From: a virus
Reading direction: 5' to 3' (one strand)
Virus record (IMG/VR): IMGVR_UViG_3300031331_000002
Span: 1-46,720 of that record
Length of the DNA stretch: 46,720 nt
How positions within the stretch are numbered: position 1 is the stretch's first letter; each line of letters begins with the position of its first letter. The notes below the pieces were generated by a model. The model ran no database searches. It was not told the DNA's origin and saw only the letters and a list, made by a program, of their open reading frames with translations. Positions 24,676-31,929 of the stretch are shown here, one piece after another. Both the position numbers and the translations under genes were made by a program.

Positions 24676-26307
24676 TTAATAATCCCCTCTTCTCTCCTGA
24701 TGAGTCCAATATTCAGCGTTGATATCGCCTATTTTGAAAAGCTCCGGCTGATAATTGACATCAACAGAAAACACGGCACCAGACCTATTTTTACGTGCAA
24801 ATATTCTGGTTGAAACTACATCATAGAATCCCTTGTTGTTCGGCTCTTTTGAGCGCTTTACCTCCATTATCAACGATGCGTGAGCTCTATGCTCTAGATC
24901 TTTCGTCTCTCGAAATGAATAGTCAAGTACACCCCCCTCGCCGCGCCCTACATTAACCTGACTGGCGACTAACACTGGGACCTTGAATTCTTTCCCTAAA
25001 ATGATCGCCGCCTTACCCACCTCACCGACTGCTAGATAACGAGCTGTTGCTGCCCTATCTGCTATCTCCTGTGCGTAGTCCACGATGATAAGACTCAGGG
25101 TTTTCATGTCCTTGGCTATCTCGCGAATATCCATCATTGTGATGTCAGTCTCTTCGACTACATGAATAGGCAGTGATTCATCTCTAATTTTTTCCGATGC
25201 CAACTCCATTTTTCCCAGTGCCTCAATTCGCGATACTGGATTTTGCCATGGCCCAATGTTTCCTATTTGCTCACCAGACATTTTGATAATTTCTCTCTCG
25301 GCCAACTCGGCACCACTCATCTCAGGTGAGCAAAACAAGACGGGCCCTCTCTCCCTCGCACAGTGAAAACCTATACTCTGCAATAGGGTTGTCTTTCCGT
25401 GCCCTGACGGGGCGCCCAGTAGATATAGGGCCCCAGGTAGCATCCCGCCGCGCATCGCAGAATCACATTTTTTTATCCCCCATGGTATTCTATCCGAGTT
25501 GTCACCGCTTGAATATCTGCCAAGAGCGGCTAGAGCGGCGCCTGTGTTTTCTGCGATTGTGGATGTCTTGAAAAAGCGCTTACCAGACGCCTTTAGAATT
25601 ATTGTTTCCAGACTTTTGATGTCACCATTATAGTCTGCGGCATCATCCTTGTCTTCACCGGTTGAAAACACAACCACAGTCTTGGCAATGCCTGCCAGGG
25701 CGGCTTTCACCTTAGCCATATGTTTATGGCCCGGTTCGTCATTGTCAGCCCACAAGAGCACTTCTTGACATTTACACACGGTAGATAGCGCCGCTTTGCC
25801 AGGACAAGACGCAGCTCCCGACATCGTGCCGTAGGCTTTCAGCCCTATTCTGGCCGCTGCTATGGCTGCCTTTTCTCCCTCGCAAATTGTTATACGGTAA
25901 TCTTTCCCCTGAATCACCGGGCGGTAAAGCGGAAGGTCGGCTACCTTCATTCCGTTTAGGCCAGATTGTCCATCGCGGCGCCAAGTGAATTTTTTACCGT
26001 TCGGAGTTTCAATCCTGACGTGCTCAACATATCCGCCACCTGGCAAATTGACACGGTAGACCGTATCATTGCTACTGTCCTTCCAGTTGTCACTCTCAGG
26101 CATGAGATCCGATAGACTCAACCCCATGGCAGCCACAACCGCCGCTGTCTCACACCCGGCAAAACATTTCAAAACCACACCACCGTTCTCACCTTGTGAC
26201 ACCGCTAGACTATTGTGCTTGTCTTCATGAGTAGGGCACCGTGCCGTGTAACCATTTGTTGATGGCTTCACGTTATCGAGTCGCGCTAATATGGATTCAA
26301 CCTTCAT
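24676..26307 (-). CDS. Bifunctional DNA primase-helicase
   Basis: 543-residue T7 gp4-like protein. An N-terminal zinc-binding primase domain has CPTH (C24, H27) and CFAGC (C48, C52). A Toprim domain has ICEGEKAA (E143) and LLWADNDEPG (D188, D190). A DnaB-type helicase domain has Walker A GAPSGHGKT (298-306), Walker B LIIVDYAQE (D410) and a later VPVLVASQVNVGRG. It unwinds the fork and makes primers. No DNA polymerase gene is present, so the host replisome is probably used. Confidence 0.92.
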   Translation of the reverse strand: MKVESILARLDNVKPSTNGYTARCPTHEDKHNSLAVSQGENGGVVLKCFAGCETAAVVAAMGLSLSDLMPESDNWKDSSNDTVYRVNLPGGGYVEHVRIETPNGKKFTWRRDGQSGLNGMKVADLPLYRPVIQGKDYRITICEGEKAAIAAARIGLKAYGTMSGAASCPGKAALSTVCKCQEVLLWADNDEPGHKHMAKVKAALAGIAKTVVVFSTGEDKDDAADYNGDIKSLETIILKASGKRFFKTSTIAENTGAALAALGRYSSGDNSDRIPWGIKKCDSAMRGGMLPGALYLLGAPSGHGKTTLLQSIGFHCARERGPVLFCSPEMSGAELAEREIIKMSGEQIGNIGPWQNPVSRIEALGKMELASEKIRDESLPIHVVEETDITMMDIREIAKDMKTLSLIIVDYAQEIADRAATARYLAVGEVGKAAIILGKEFKVPVLVASQVNVGRGEGGVLDYSFRETKDLEHRAHASLIMEVKRSKEPNNKGFYDVVSTRIFARKNRSGAVFSVDVNYQPELFKIGDINAEYWTHQERRGDY

Positions 26308-26791
26308 ATTTTATAAATCCGTATCCTTGGGCATGAATCACATTTTCAAATCTATCATCAGGACAAACCACAAAAAGGAAACCGTCTATTTTATCCCTAT
26401 AGGTGCTGAGCTGCCTGAAGAGCTCACCGACAGATTTTATTTCGGTCTTCACTTCGAAATATAGCGAAGTTGAGATCTCTTTGTAGTATGCAGCGAAGTC
26501 AATAAATCCTATGCAGAAACGTTTCGTACTATCGGAATATATGGGGACTTCCCATTTTTTTACGGACACGCAGTCAGTGCTTATTTCTTCAAGTTTTTTT
26601 ATGTAATCATCTTGTGTATTGCAGTCATCCCAAATATCGTCATAGTATACATGCACCAGGCACTCTCGGAACAACATATCGACGCAGTCATTCAGCCACA
26701 TAACTATCTCATCATGTAGCGGCGTGGACAGCTCTGGATCTTGAAATCCGTGCCTCTCTAAAATCGTTATATTCTTTCTAGGTGCGGCCAT
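26297..26791 (-). CDS. PD-(D/E)XK nuclease-like protein
   Basis: 164 residues. FCIGFIDFAAYY (D98) followed by LYFEVKTEIKS (E113, K115) and a helix with Gln (GELFRQLSTYRD) match the PD-(D/E)XK core with its D-(E)xK pair and the later Gln helix. The N-terminal 90 residues are acidic. It lies between the replication organiser and primase-helicase genes and overlaps the latter by 11 bases, so a role in replication or recombination is likely. Confidence 0.6.
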   Translation of the reverse strand: MAAPRKNITILERHGFQDPELSTPLHDEIVMWLNDCVDMLFRECLVHVYYDDIWDDCNTQDDYIKKLEEISTDCVSVKKWEVPIYSDSTKRFCIGFIDFAAYYKEISTSLYFEVKTEIKSVGELFRQLSTYRDKIDGFLFVVCPDDRFENVIHAQGYGFIKYEG

Positions 26792-27583
26792 TTAAAACCC
26801 CTCCCATTCTTCTATTCGTCGGTTGTACTCGATATCCTCCGGTGTCGGTTCTGGTCTCGGAGGTGGTTGATTTGGCATAGTGATATCATCTTCCCAATTT
26901 GCACCGTTAAGCCATGTGGAAGGGTTGCGCCATTCTGGAATCCAAATAGACGCCTCGGTCATCTTTTTGCGCCATTCAATTTGTCCGTTCACCGCCGTTA
27001 TTAGCGTGTCAATATCGGGAAGTAGCTTGCTCTTTCGTAATTTATCCCAAGTTTTAGATGCCTGTCCCTTTCCTTTTTTATTCGGGAATACATCCCAAAA
27101 GCGATCAAAAGCGAGTGTGCTCGCGTTCTTTTTTTTCTTCTCTGCTTCTGCTTCTGCTTCTGCTTCTTTTACAGATGCAGAGGGTGACACCTGTGACGCG
27201 GTGTGACACGGTGTGACGCTTGTGACATTTTGTGACGTCACATTTCGCCTCTCTCTCCATCTCTTGGTGCGCTCTGCCGAGGTAGGTGCCCGATATTTTT
27301 CATAGTTGAATATCAACCACCCGCCGTCAATCTCGCCTATTCTCCTCCCCTCGAAGTCCTTAGTCCTAGAGTATTCATCAAGTGACCCGAGGCGATTCAA
27401 GGCGCTCTCACATTCCTCGACGGTTATTTTAGCGGAGTCGGCGAGACCGGGGATAGAACCCTCAACCACACCGGTTTTATCTGCTAGGGTGAGCATAGTT
27501 ATCCATAAAATTCTGACGTGGTTTGGCTCTAACCAAACAGTGCTCTGGAGTATTGAGGATTGAAGTTTTACGAAGCCAGCCAT
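26792..27583 (-). CDS. Replisome organiser / replication initiation protein
   Basis: 263 residues. The N-terminal part looks like a winged helix (ILQSTVWLEPNHVRILWITM and later VEGSIPGLADSAKITVEECE). A low-complexity linker (EAEAEAEAEKKKK) follows, then a domain with FDRFWDVFPNKKGKGQASKT of the type found in phage replication proteins. The final 40 residues are Pro/Glu-rich. The six GTGAC iterons at 27184-27236 are inside its coding sequence, in the linker, as in lambda O where the origin lies within the initiator gene. It is followed by the primase-helicase. Confidence 0.75.
   Translation of the reverse strand: MAGFVKLQSSILQSTVWLEPNHVRILWITMLTLADKTGVVEGSIPGLADSAKITVEECESALNRLGSLDEYSRTKDFEGRRIGEIDGGWLIFNYEKYRAPTSAERTKRWRERRNVTSQNVTSVTPCHTASQVSPSASVKEAEAEAEAEKKKKNASTLAFDRFWDVFPNKKGKGQASKTWDKLRKSKLLPDIDTLITAVNGQIEWRKKMTEASIWIPEWRNPSTWLNGANWEDDITMPNQPPPRPEPTPEDIEYNRRIEEWEGF
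27126..27241. other. Candidate replication origin: six phased GTGAC iterons beside a polypyrimidine tract
   Basis: GTGAC occurs at 27184, 27193, 27203, 27213, 27222 and 27232, a spacing of 9-10 bp (one helical turn), and an inverted GTCAC follows at 27237. Immediately before them is a T/C-rich tract (27126-27171) with four tandem GCTTCT units. Iterons plus an easily melted tract inside the initiator gene is the layout of lambdoid origins. Direct sequence fact; origin function is inferred. Confidence 0.6.
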
Positions 27584-27589
27584 GTTGTT

Positions 27590-27702
27590 TTCCCCGGCAC
27601 CAGATAAAATCGGTACAGCCCACCATGGCTGTGAGTAGCAACTTCTAGGGGAAGGCTACCATGACGGACTGAACGGATTTTATCTGGTGTCATGCTACTC
27701 AC
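27590..27702 (-). other. Structured leader with interleaved inverted repeats (pseudoknot topology)
   Basis: In the 131-bp gap before the replication gene, CACCAGATAAAATC (27598-27611) is the exact reverse complement of 27676-27689. GTGAGTAGCA (27631-27640) is the exact reverse complement of 27693-27702. The pairs interleave (A-B-A'-B'), so the RNA would fold as a pseudoknot. A third match, TTCCCC (27590-27595) with GGGGAA (27648-27653), involves the ribosome-binding region of the gene at 27583. Could be a translational control element, protein-binding site or part of an origin. Confidence 0.65.
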
Positions 27703-27714
27703 GTCCCCACTATC

Positions 27715-28743
27715 TCACTTTTCGCCAGAGGTGTCAATTTTGTGTTGGTTGAAATTGAATTCCTCTTGACGTTCAGTTTTCTCCAAATTATCGAAACACC
27801 CCGGCGAAAACCAAACGGTCTCGCGGGACGCATTCTCACGTCCCCTCCCGTTGCCCTGTGACCCATAGCCGCCGTTGGCCTTCCACGGCAACCCGACCCA
27901 CCCTGGCATCACGTGCTCAGTGTCGTATCCGCACAAGGCGATCCTCATTTTAGGATCATCCCCATGTTCGAGCGCCCAACTACGAACGTCCGCCGCCACT
28001 GTCCCGCTGTCAAGGGCGTATAAGTTACTACTCCGTTCGTTGTCGGAATATGGGGGGTCTAAGACGATACCGGTCACCCCGAGCTTGGTTGTCGGGCTCG
28101 GCCCCAACACGCGCTTCCAATCGCCGCAACACACACGCGCCATTCTTAGTCGCTCGGACAGCGCGGTGAACCATTCTAGCAAGGAGGTGTTTTTGTGCAC
28201 GCCTTTATCTCTAAGATCTGGGAGTTGCCGGTTGACGCCCCTGCCCGCGTCCCCGAGATGTGGGAGTTGCCGGTTGACACCCCGCCCCTTTTTAACCATC
28301 TCGCCATCCACTACTGACCACGGGCCATTTCCAGAACACCACCCGCTACCGATCCAACAGCAAATCCCCCACACCCACCAGCCCGCTATTTTGGGATCGC
28401 AGTAATCCGGGTCACCTTCTAGTTTGCGTGACAACGCCTCCCGCCTCGGAACCAACCAGGAATGCCGGGCATGCAGATCATTTTCGTTGACCGGCCAATC
28501 GGCCCAGTGGACAGTCTCCTCGGGTTTATGCACCACCGCGCGCCAGAAATTGGCGACGAATCCGTCAAGGTCGTTGACCGTTTCGATGTTCGCGACTTTA
28601 GGGGCACCGAGGAGCACGGCGAGCGATCCCGCGAACGGCTCGACGTAGTTTTGAACATCCCCGAGCCCGGACCAGATAAGATCGGAAGCTCTGGATTTTC
28701 CGCCAAACCATGGAAACGGAGCTTGAAGGTGATTATTTTTCAT
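27715..28743 (-). CDS. DNA adenine N6-methyltransferase (D12 class)
   Basis: 342 residues. FPWFGGKSRA (FGGK 13-16) and VEPFAGS (36-41) form the SAM-binding motifs, and LDPPYSDN (DPPY 229-232) is the catalytic motif IV. The target-recognition region between them contains a tandem 14-residue repeat (GRGVNRQLPHL and GRGVNRQLPDL, from 153 and 167), an unusual insertion. The C-terminus is polar. The enzyme would modify phage DNA to escape restriction or regulate genes. No matching restriction endonuclease gene was seen nearby. Confidence 0.88.
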   Translation of the reverse strand: MKNNHLQAPFPWFGGKSRASDLIWSGLGDVQNYVEPFAGSLAVLLGAPKVANIETVNDLDGFVANFWRAVVHKPEETVHWADWPVNENDLHARHSWLVPRREALSRKLEGDPDYCDPKIAGWWVWGICCWIGSGWCSGNGPWSVVDGEMVKKGRGVNRQLPHLGDAGRGVNRQLPDLRDKGVHKNTSLLEWFTALSERLRMARVCCGDWKRVLGPSPTTKLGVTGIVLDPPYSDNERSSNLYALDSGTVAADVRSWALEHGDDPKMRIALCGYDTEHVMPGWVGLPWKANGGYGSQGNGRGRENASRETVWFSPGCFDNLEKTERQEEFNFNQHKIDTSGEK

Positions 28744-28745
28744 GT

Positions 28746-29009
28746 TTACCCGATCACCCGTAAAAGGGCATCAGTGAGTTGTTTTTGGCTGACCCCAAAC
28801 ACCCCCCGGGCAATCTTACCCAGCTTGACTACATTGCATATGTCCTCTGCGGATAGTTTCCCGAGCCGCATGAGCTCCTTAACCGCTTCGTCGGCCCGTT
28901 TCTGTTCGGCGAACCGTCCAGATTGGTCAACGAGTTTAGGTCGGACCCCACTTCGTGGCCCTCTAGGTTTTGGTTTGTGTGTTTTGTTTTTTATTTTTCG
29001 GCTACTCAT
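28746..29009 (-). CDS. Small basic protein
   Basis: 87 residues with a very basic N-terminus (KIKNKTHKPKPRGPRSGVRP) and a helical C-terminal part. Ends three bases before the methylase start. The start region TCACAAATGAGTAGC is shared with the gene at 29540. Function unknown. Confidence 0.5.
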   Translation of the reverse strand: MSSRKIKNKTHKPKPRGPRSGVRPKLVDQSGRFAEQKRADEAVKELMRLGKLSAEDICNVVKLGKIARGVFGVSQKQLTDALLRVIG

Positions 29010-29077
29010 TTGTGACGCCTTTCAAAATTTTCCATGCGAGCGCAGCCACTGCCGGAACTTGCATGTTGCCAGCGGCT

Positions 29078-29308
29078 TTAACCAAGTGGGTCTTTTATTT
29101 TCCGGTAAACTTTTTCAATATGTCCTTTGGTAACGCAAAATGGAATAACGCCAGCGTTAGGATCACCGGTTTCCCTGCACGTCAAAAATTGATATTCCGT
29201 GTCTTGCCCCATTTTGCCCTCTACTATCCTAATAACCTCGGCCTCGGGATTGCCGTCAAATTTGACCAACCACAAGCCGGCACTGTCTATTTTTTTAGTT
29301 TTTTTCAT
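29078..29308 (-). CDS. Small unknown protein
   Basis: 76 residues from the ATG at 29308, preceded by GAGG; the longer frame from 29365 lies mostly within the neighbour. Beta-rich (SAGLWLVKFDGNPEAEVIRI and FCVTKGHIEKV). No family recognised. Confidence 0.5.
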   Translation of the reverse strand: MKKTKKIDSAGLWLVKFDGNPEAEVIRIVEGKMGQDTEYQFLTCRETGDPNAGVIPFCVTKGHIEKVYRKIKDPLG

Positions 29309-29540
29309 TTTTTTCCTCGATGCTTTTTTGTTGGAGGTTGAAACCGCAACATGCACAAGACTCATAATGAACTGCTTCAGGAGGTTCAGTAAAAGACGTT
29401 GAAACCTTGTGCCCCATTAAAAACCACCCACAATCAGGGCAGACCATGACGCGCATAAAGCCATTTTTGTTTTTCTCGTTTTCTTTTTTTACGAATAAAA
29501 CGATATCTCTTTTCTCTTTTTCCGTTGGCAAGCTACTCAT
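29295..29540 (-). CDS. Small zinc-ribbon protein
   Basis: 81 residues from the ATG at 29540; the in-frame ATG at 29633 would add a Pro/Ser-rich segment encoded by a strong hairpin. It contains CPDCGWFLMGHK and CACCGFNL, a four-Cys zinc ribbon. Function unknown. Confidence 0.5.
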   Translation of the reverse strand: MSSLPTEKEKRDIVLFVKKENEKNKNGFMRVMVCPDCGWFLMGHKVSTSFTEPPEAVHYESCACCGFNLQQKSIEEKNEKN

Positions 29541-29566
29541 TTGTGATTCATCCTTAGTTGAGGAAG

Positions 29567-29612
29567 AGCCCGCCCCATTCCCAGAAAGGAGGAAAGGGAA
29601 ACGGGGCGGGCT
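29567..29612. terminator. Perfect 10-bp hairpin between small early genes
   Basis: AGCCCGCCCC (29567-29576) pairs with GGGGCGGGCT (29603-29612), with a further TTCCC/GGGAA pair inside. No long U-tract follows on the minus strand, so it may be an mRNA-processing or attenuation element. It is similar in sequence to the stem at 34452-34488. Confidence 0.45.
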
Positions 29613-29629
29613 TGGTGGTGGATACAGGA

Positions 29630-29794
29630 TCATTTTATTTGGTCCTGTTCGGGTCCTGTTTTGGTTTTTTTACAGACCGTGCACCGCCATTCCTGCTGTC
29701 GTCCACGATCTTTTTTCAAAGGGTTGTGGACCCGTTTGTATATCCCGTGGTACTGGTCCTGAATCTTATGCTCGCAACTACATCTTAAAATCAT
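29630..29794 (-). CDS. 54-residue Cys/His protein
   Basis: MILRCSCEHKIQDQYHGIYK begins the protein and WRCTVCKKTK ends its core: a CxC-H-QD-x2-HG ... RVHN ... WRCTVC arrangement that recurs in small phage proteins and probably binds one zinc. The start overlaps the previous stop (ATGA). The frame is too short to stand out in size-limited ORF searches. Confidence 0.65.
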   Translation of the reverse strand: MILRCSCEHKIQDQYHGIYKRVHNPLKKDRGRQQEWRCTVCKKTKTGPEQDQIK

Positions 29795-30189
29795 TTTGTC
29801 TCCTTATTTCTCAGTTCCAGCTCGTCTAGCAACCAGGAGAGTTGAAGATTAGTCATTGTTTCTAACTCTAGATCTTTTTCCTGGGATGATATGCGCCATG
29901 GGTTGAGGATCCGTTCAACCAGTGCAGTGTCGTTATTCGCCGCCGCCAGACACTTAGCTCTTAGATCTTCATTGACCTGTTTTGACGTTTTTATTCTATT
30001 TTCTATCAAAACAGGACACTTGGCAAAATGCATTTTGGTTTTATCGCCGAAATTAATTCCCAGGTTGTCTTTACCGCAATATTTACACCGATACCTAACT
30101 CCATAAGCGCTATCTCTGGTGTAAAAACAAGAGCCTTTATTCTCTTTTTCGTTAGACCCCCTCAAATATTTTTTTTCTAGAGTTTTCAT
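29791..30189 (-). CDS. Zinc-finger protein after the annealing protein
   Basis: 132 residues with RCKYCGKDN and HFAKCPV, a C-x2-C...H-x3-C finger of the BED/C2HC kind. The rest is helical (NEDLRAKCLAAANNDTALVE). It is coupled to the ERF gene at its start and may bind DNA. No family recognised. Confidence 0.55.
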   Translation of the reverse strand: MKTLEKKYLRGSNEKENKGSCFYTRDSAYGVRYRCKYCGKDNLGINFGDKTKMHFAKCPVLIENRIKTSKQVNEDLRAKCLAAANNDTALVERILNPWRISSQEKDLELETMTNLQLSWLLDELELRNKETK

Positions 30190-31133
30190 CCCAACGCCTC
30201 TTTATCAATGATTGCCGTAGCCGATCTGCACTGCTCATCGGTGGCCTGCCCAAACGACGTTCCAGCACTGGACAGTATCCGATTGATGCCAGATATTGCG
30301 TCATCCTCACCGTAGAAGCCCCTGGCGGCCTCCAGGAGCTTTGCCTTGTCCCTGGATAGGTCAGCGGTCGGTTGTGGTTTTGTGCGCTCTGGTGGCTTCT
30401 CCCGCCGTTTATCAACCCATGCCCGCAGTGTGTCTAGGTCCGCCGATGTCCACTCATTTACGCCGCGCCTTACGTGAGCCACCGCCTGTTCGACGCTGAT
30501 CCCTTGGCGCTGCATCCAAGCCACGGCTAGAAGGTTTTTGTCAGCGTTTATCGTTTCTGTTGGTGGTTCACGGTGGTCTCTCTCTTTCATATCCGCCGTA
30601 GCAATACCAATAAGAGCAAGAAATGCATATCTCTCTAGTCTGGTGATTGTTGACGAAATACCTTGAGAGTGTGATTTCCCACCGCTTAAGTCTGGTGGGG
30701 AACTGAGTGAACATTCCTCACTATGCCCGCCTGAATGAGTCAATCTACAAGTCACATATACCATTTTATCGTCATTTCTCGGTATCCAAGAATGAGAAAA
30801 ATCGTACTGCGTCAAATGCGGGACTATTGACGTTACTGCCCTTGCAAGAGACGTATGAGTATAAATAACTCGACCACCTGTTTTTTGAGGGTAGTCAACC
30901 AATTTATCGTGCTCGATAAATGATGGCAAATCCCTTTTGAGGGAAATCATTGCCGCGTTGTATTCTTTTTTGGCCTCGTTCTTTTCCCAGCGCTCTTGCA
31001 GGTCCATCATGTCTTTCATTAGCTGGACATCTATTTTACCCTCGCCGGCCTGAAGCATCGTAGCAACAAGAGGGTTCATTTTTTTCTTTTCGATAGCCAT
31101 TTCTGGCTTCATTATTTTATGAGTATCACTCAT
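30186..31133 (-). CDS. ERF-family single-strand annealing protein
   Basis: 315 residues from the ATG at 31133, preceded by GAGGAGA. It shows the ERF pattern: FIEHDKLVDYPQKTGGRVIY, TSLARAVTSIVPHLTQYDFS, and QGISSTITRLERYAFLALIG, before a helical and variable C-terminus. ERF proteins anneal complementary DNA in phage recombination and repair. It follows the RecE-like exonuclease, so the two form a recombination module. The C-terminal 110 residues are polar and probably flexible. Confidence 0.85.
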   Translation of the reverse strand: MSDTHKIMKPEMAIEKKKMNPLVATMLQAGEGKIDVQLMKDMMDLQERWEKNEAKKEYNAAMISLKRDLPSFIEHDKLVDYPQKTGGRVIYTHTSLARAVTSIVPHLTQYDFSHSWIPRNDDKMVYVTCRLTHSGGHSEECSLSSPPDLSGGKSHSQGISSTITRLERYAFLALIGIATADMKERDHREPPTETINADKNLLAVAWMQRQGISVEQAVAHVRRGVNEWTSADLDTLRAWVDKRREKPPERTKPQPTADLSRDKAKLLEAARGFYGEDDAISGINRILSSAGTSFGQATDEQCRSATAIIDKEALG

Positions 31134-31134
31134 A

Positions 31135-31929
31135 TCAATTCTCCTCATCTGCTATTAATTTCCACTGCGGAAGATCCCACATCACCGGATTCGGTGCCAT
31201 GCCCGGCCACCAATTGGCCGAGTGACAAGCCGTATATTTTTCCAAAAGATTTTGATATTTCGCCCTGCCATATTCAAAAGTCCTGCTGACTTGACCCATA
31301 TCCAGTATTGCTATATCAACATATTCACTTTTTTTCGTGGCATGAATAAAGATTACTGCCGGCAACACCTCGCCTGTGATGAGCCCTGCTTTAACCGCTC
31401 CGTCATGGTACCACGCAAGTTGCGCATGGTAGTTATATTCAGCCGCAGAGTTTTCTATTTTACGGATAGTGTTGTGACGAGTCGTTTTCAAATCTACGAC
31501 ACGATCTGTAACCGAATCAAGGCGACCTTTACACTTAATTCCATCTGTTGTCCATGTCACAATTTGTTCATATTTACCGCCACTAATATATTGCTGTGCA
31601 TTTTTATTGTCAGAAATAGCATCAGTGCAACGTATGGCCATGTCATAGACATCTTGTTTTATTGCCTCAACGCCGGCAGGCAATTCCGAAAGGTATTCTT
31701 TTTTCGCAGCCACAGATCCTGTCCCTTTGAATGTCGGCATTATCTCATATCTGGAATCAAATTCATCAGGCTCAAGAATCGCGCAATGGATCGCCCGACC
31801 TGCGATATAAGCATCTTTGTCCTCCTGTTCTTCTGGATGATCGTAGAGGTTTTTTGCGTACTTCGGATTCACGTCAATGTGTTTCAACGTGCTCCAATTC
31901 AGCGCTTCTATTTCGTCGTATGAAGTCAT
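31135..31929 (-). CDS. RecE-like / DUF3799 PD-(D/E)XK exonuclease
   Basis: 264 residues from the ATG at 31929 with TTAGGAC upstream; a longer frame from 31971 is less likely. It has AYIAGRAIHCAILEPDEF (H48), then KCKGRLDSVTDRVVDLKTTR with D138, D146 and K148 as the PD-(D/E)XK core, and YNYHAQLAWYHDG with the helix Gln (Q170). These proteins chew one strand of duplex DNA for the annealing protein encoded next. Confidence 0.85.
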   Translation of the reverse strand: MTSYDEIEALNWSTLKHIDVNPKYAKNLYDHPEEQEDKDAYIAGRAIHCAILEPDEFDSRYEIMPTFKGTGSVAAKKEYLSELPAGVEAIKQDVYDMAIRCTDAISDNKNAQQYISGGKYEQIVTWTTDGIKCKGRLDSVTDRVVDLKTTRHNTIRKIENSAAEYNYHAQLAWYHDGAVKAGLITGEVLPAVIFIHATKKSEYVDIAILDMGQVSRTFEYGRAKYQNLLEKYTACHSANWWPGMAPNPVMWDLPQWKLIADEEN

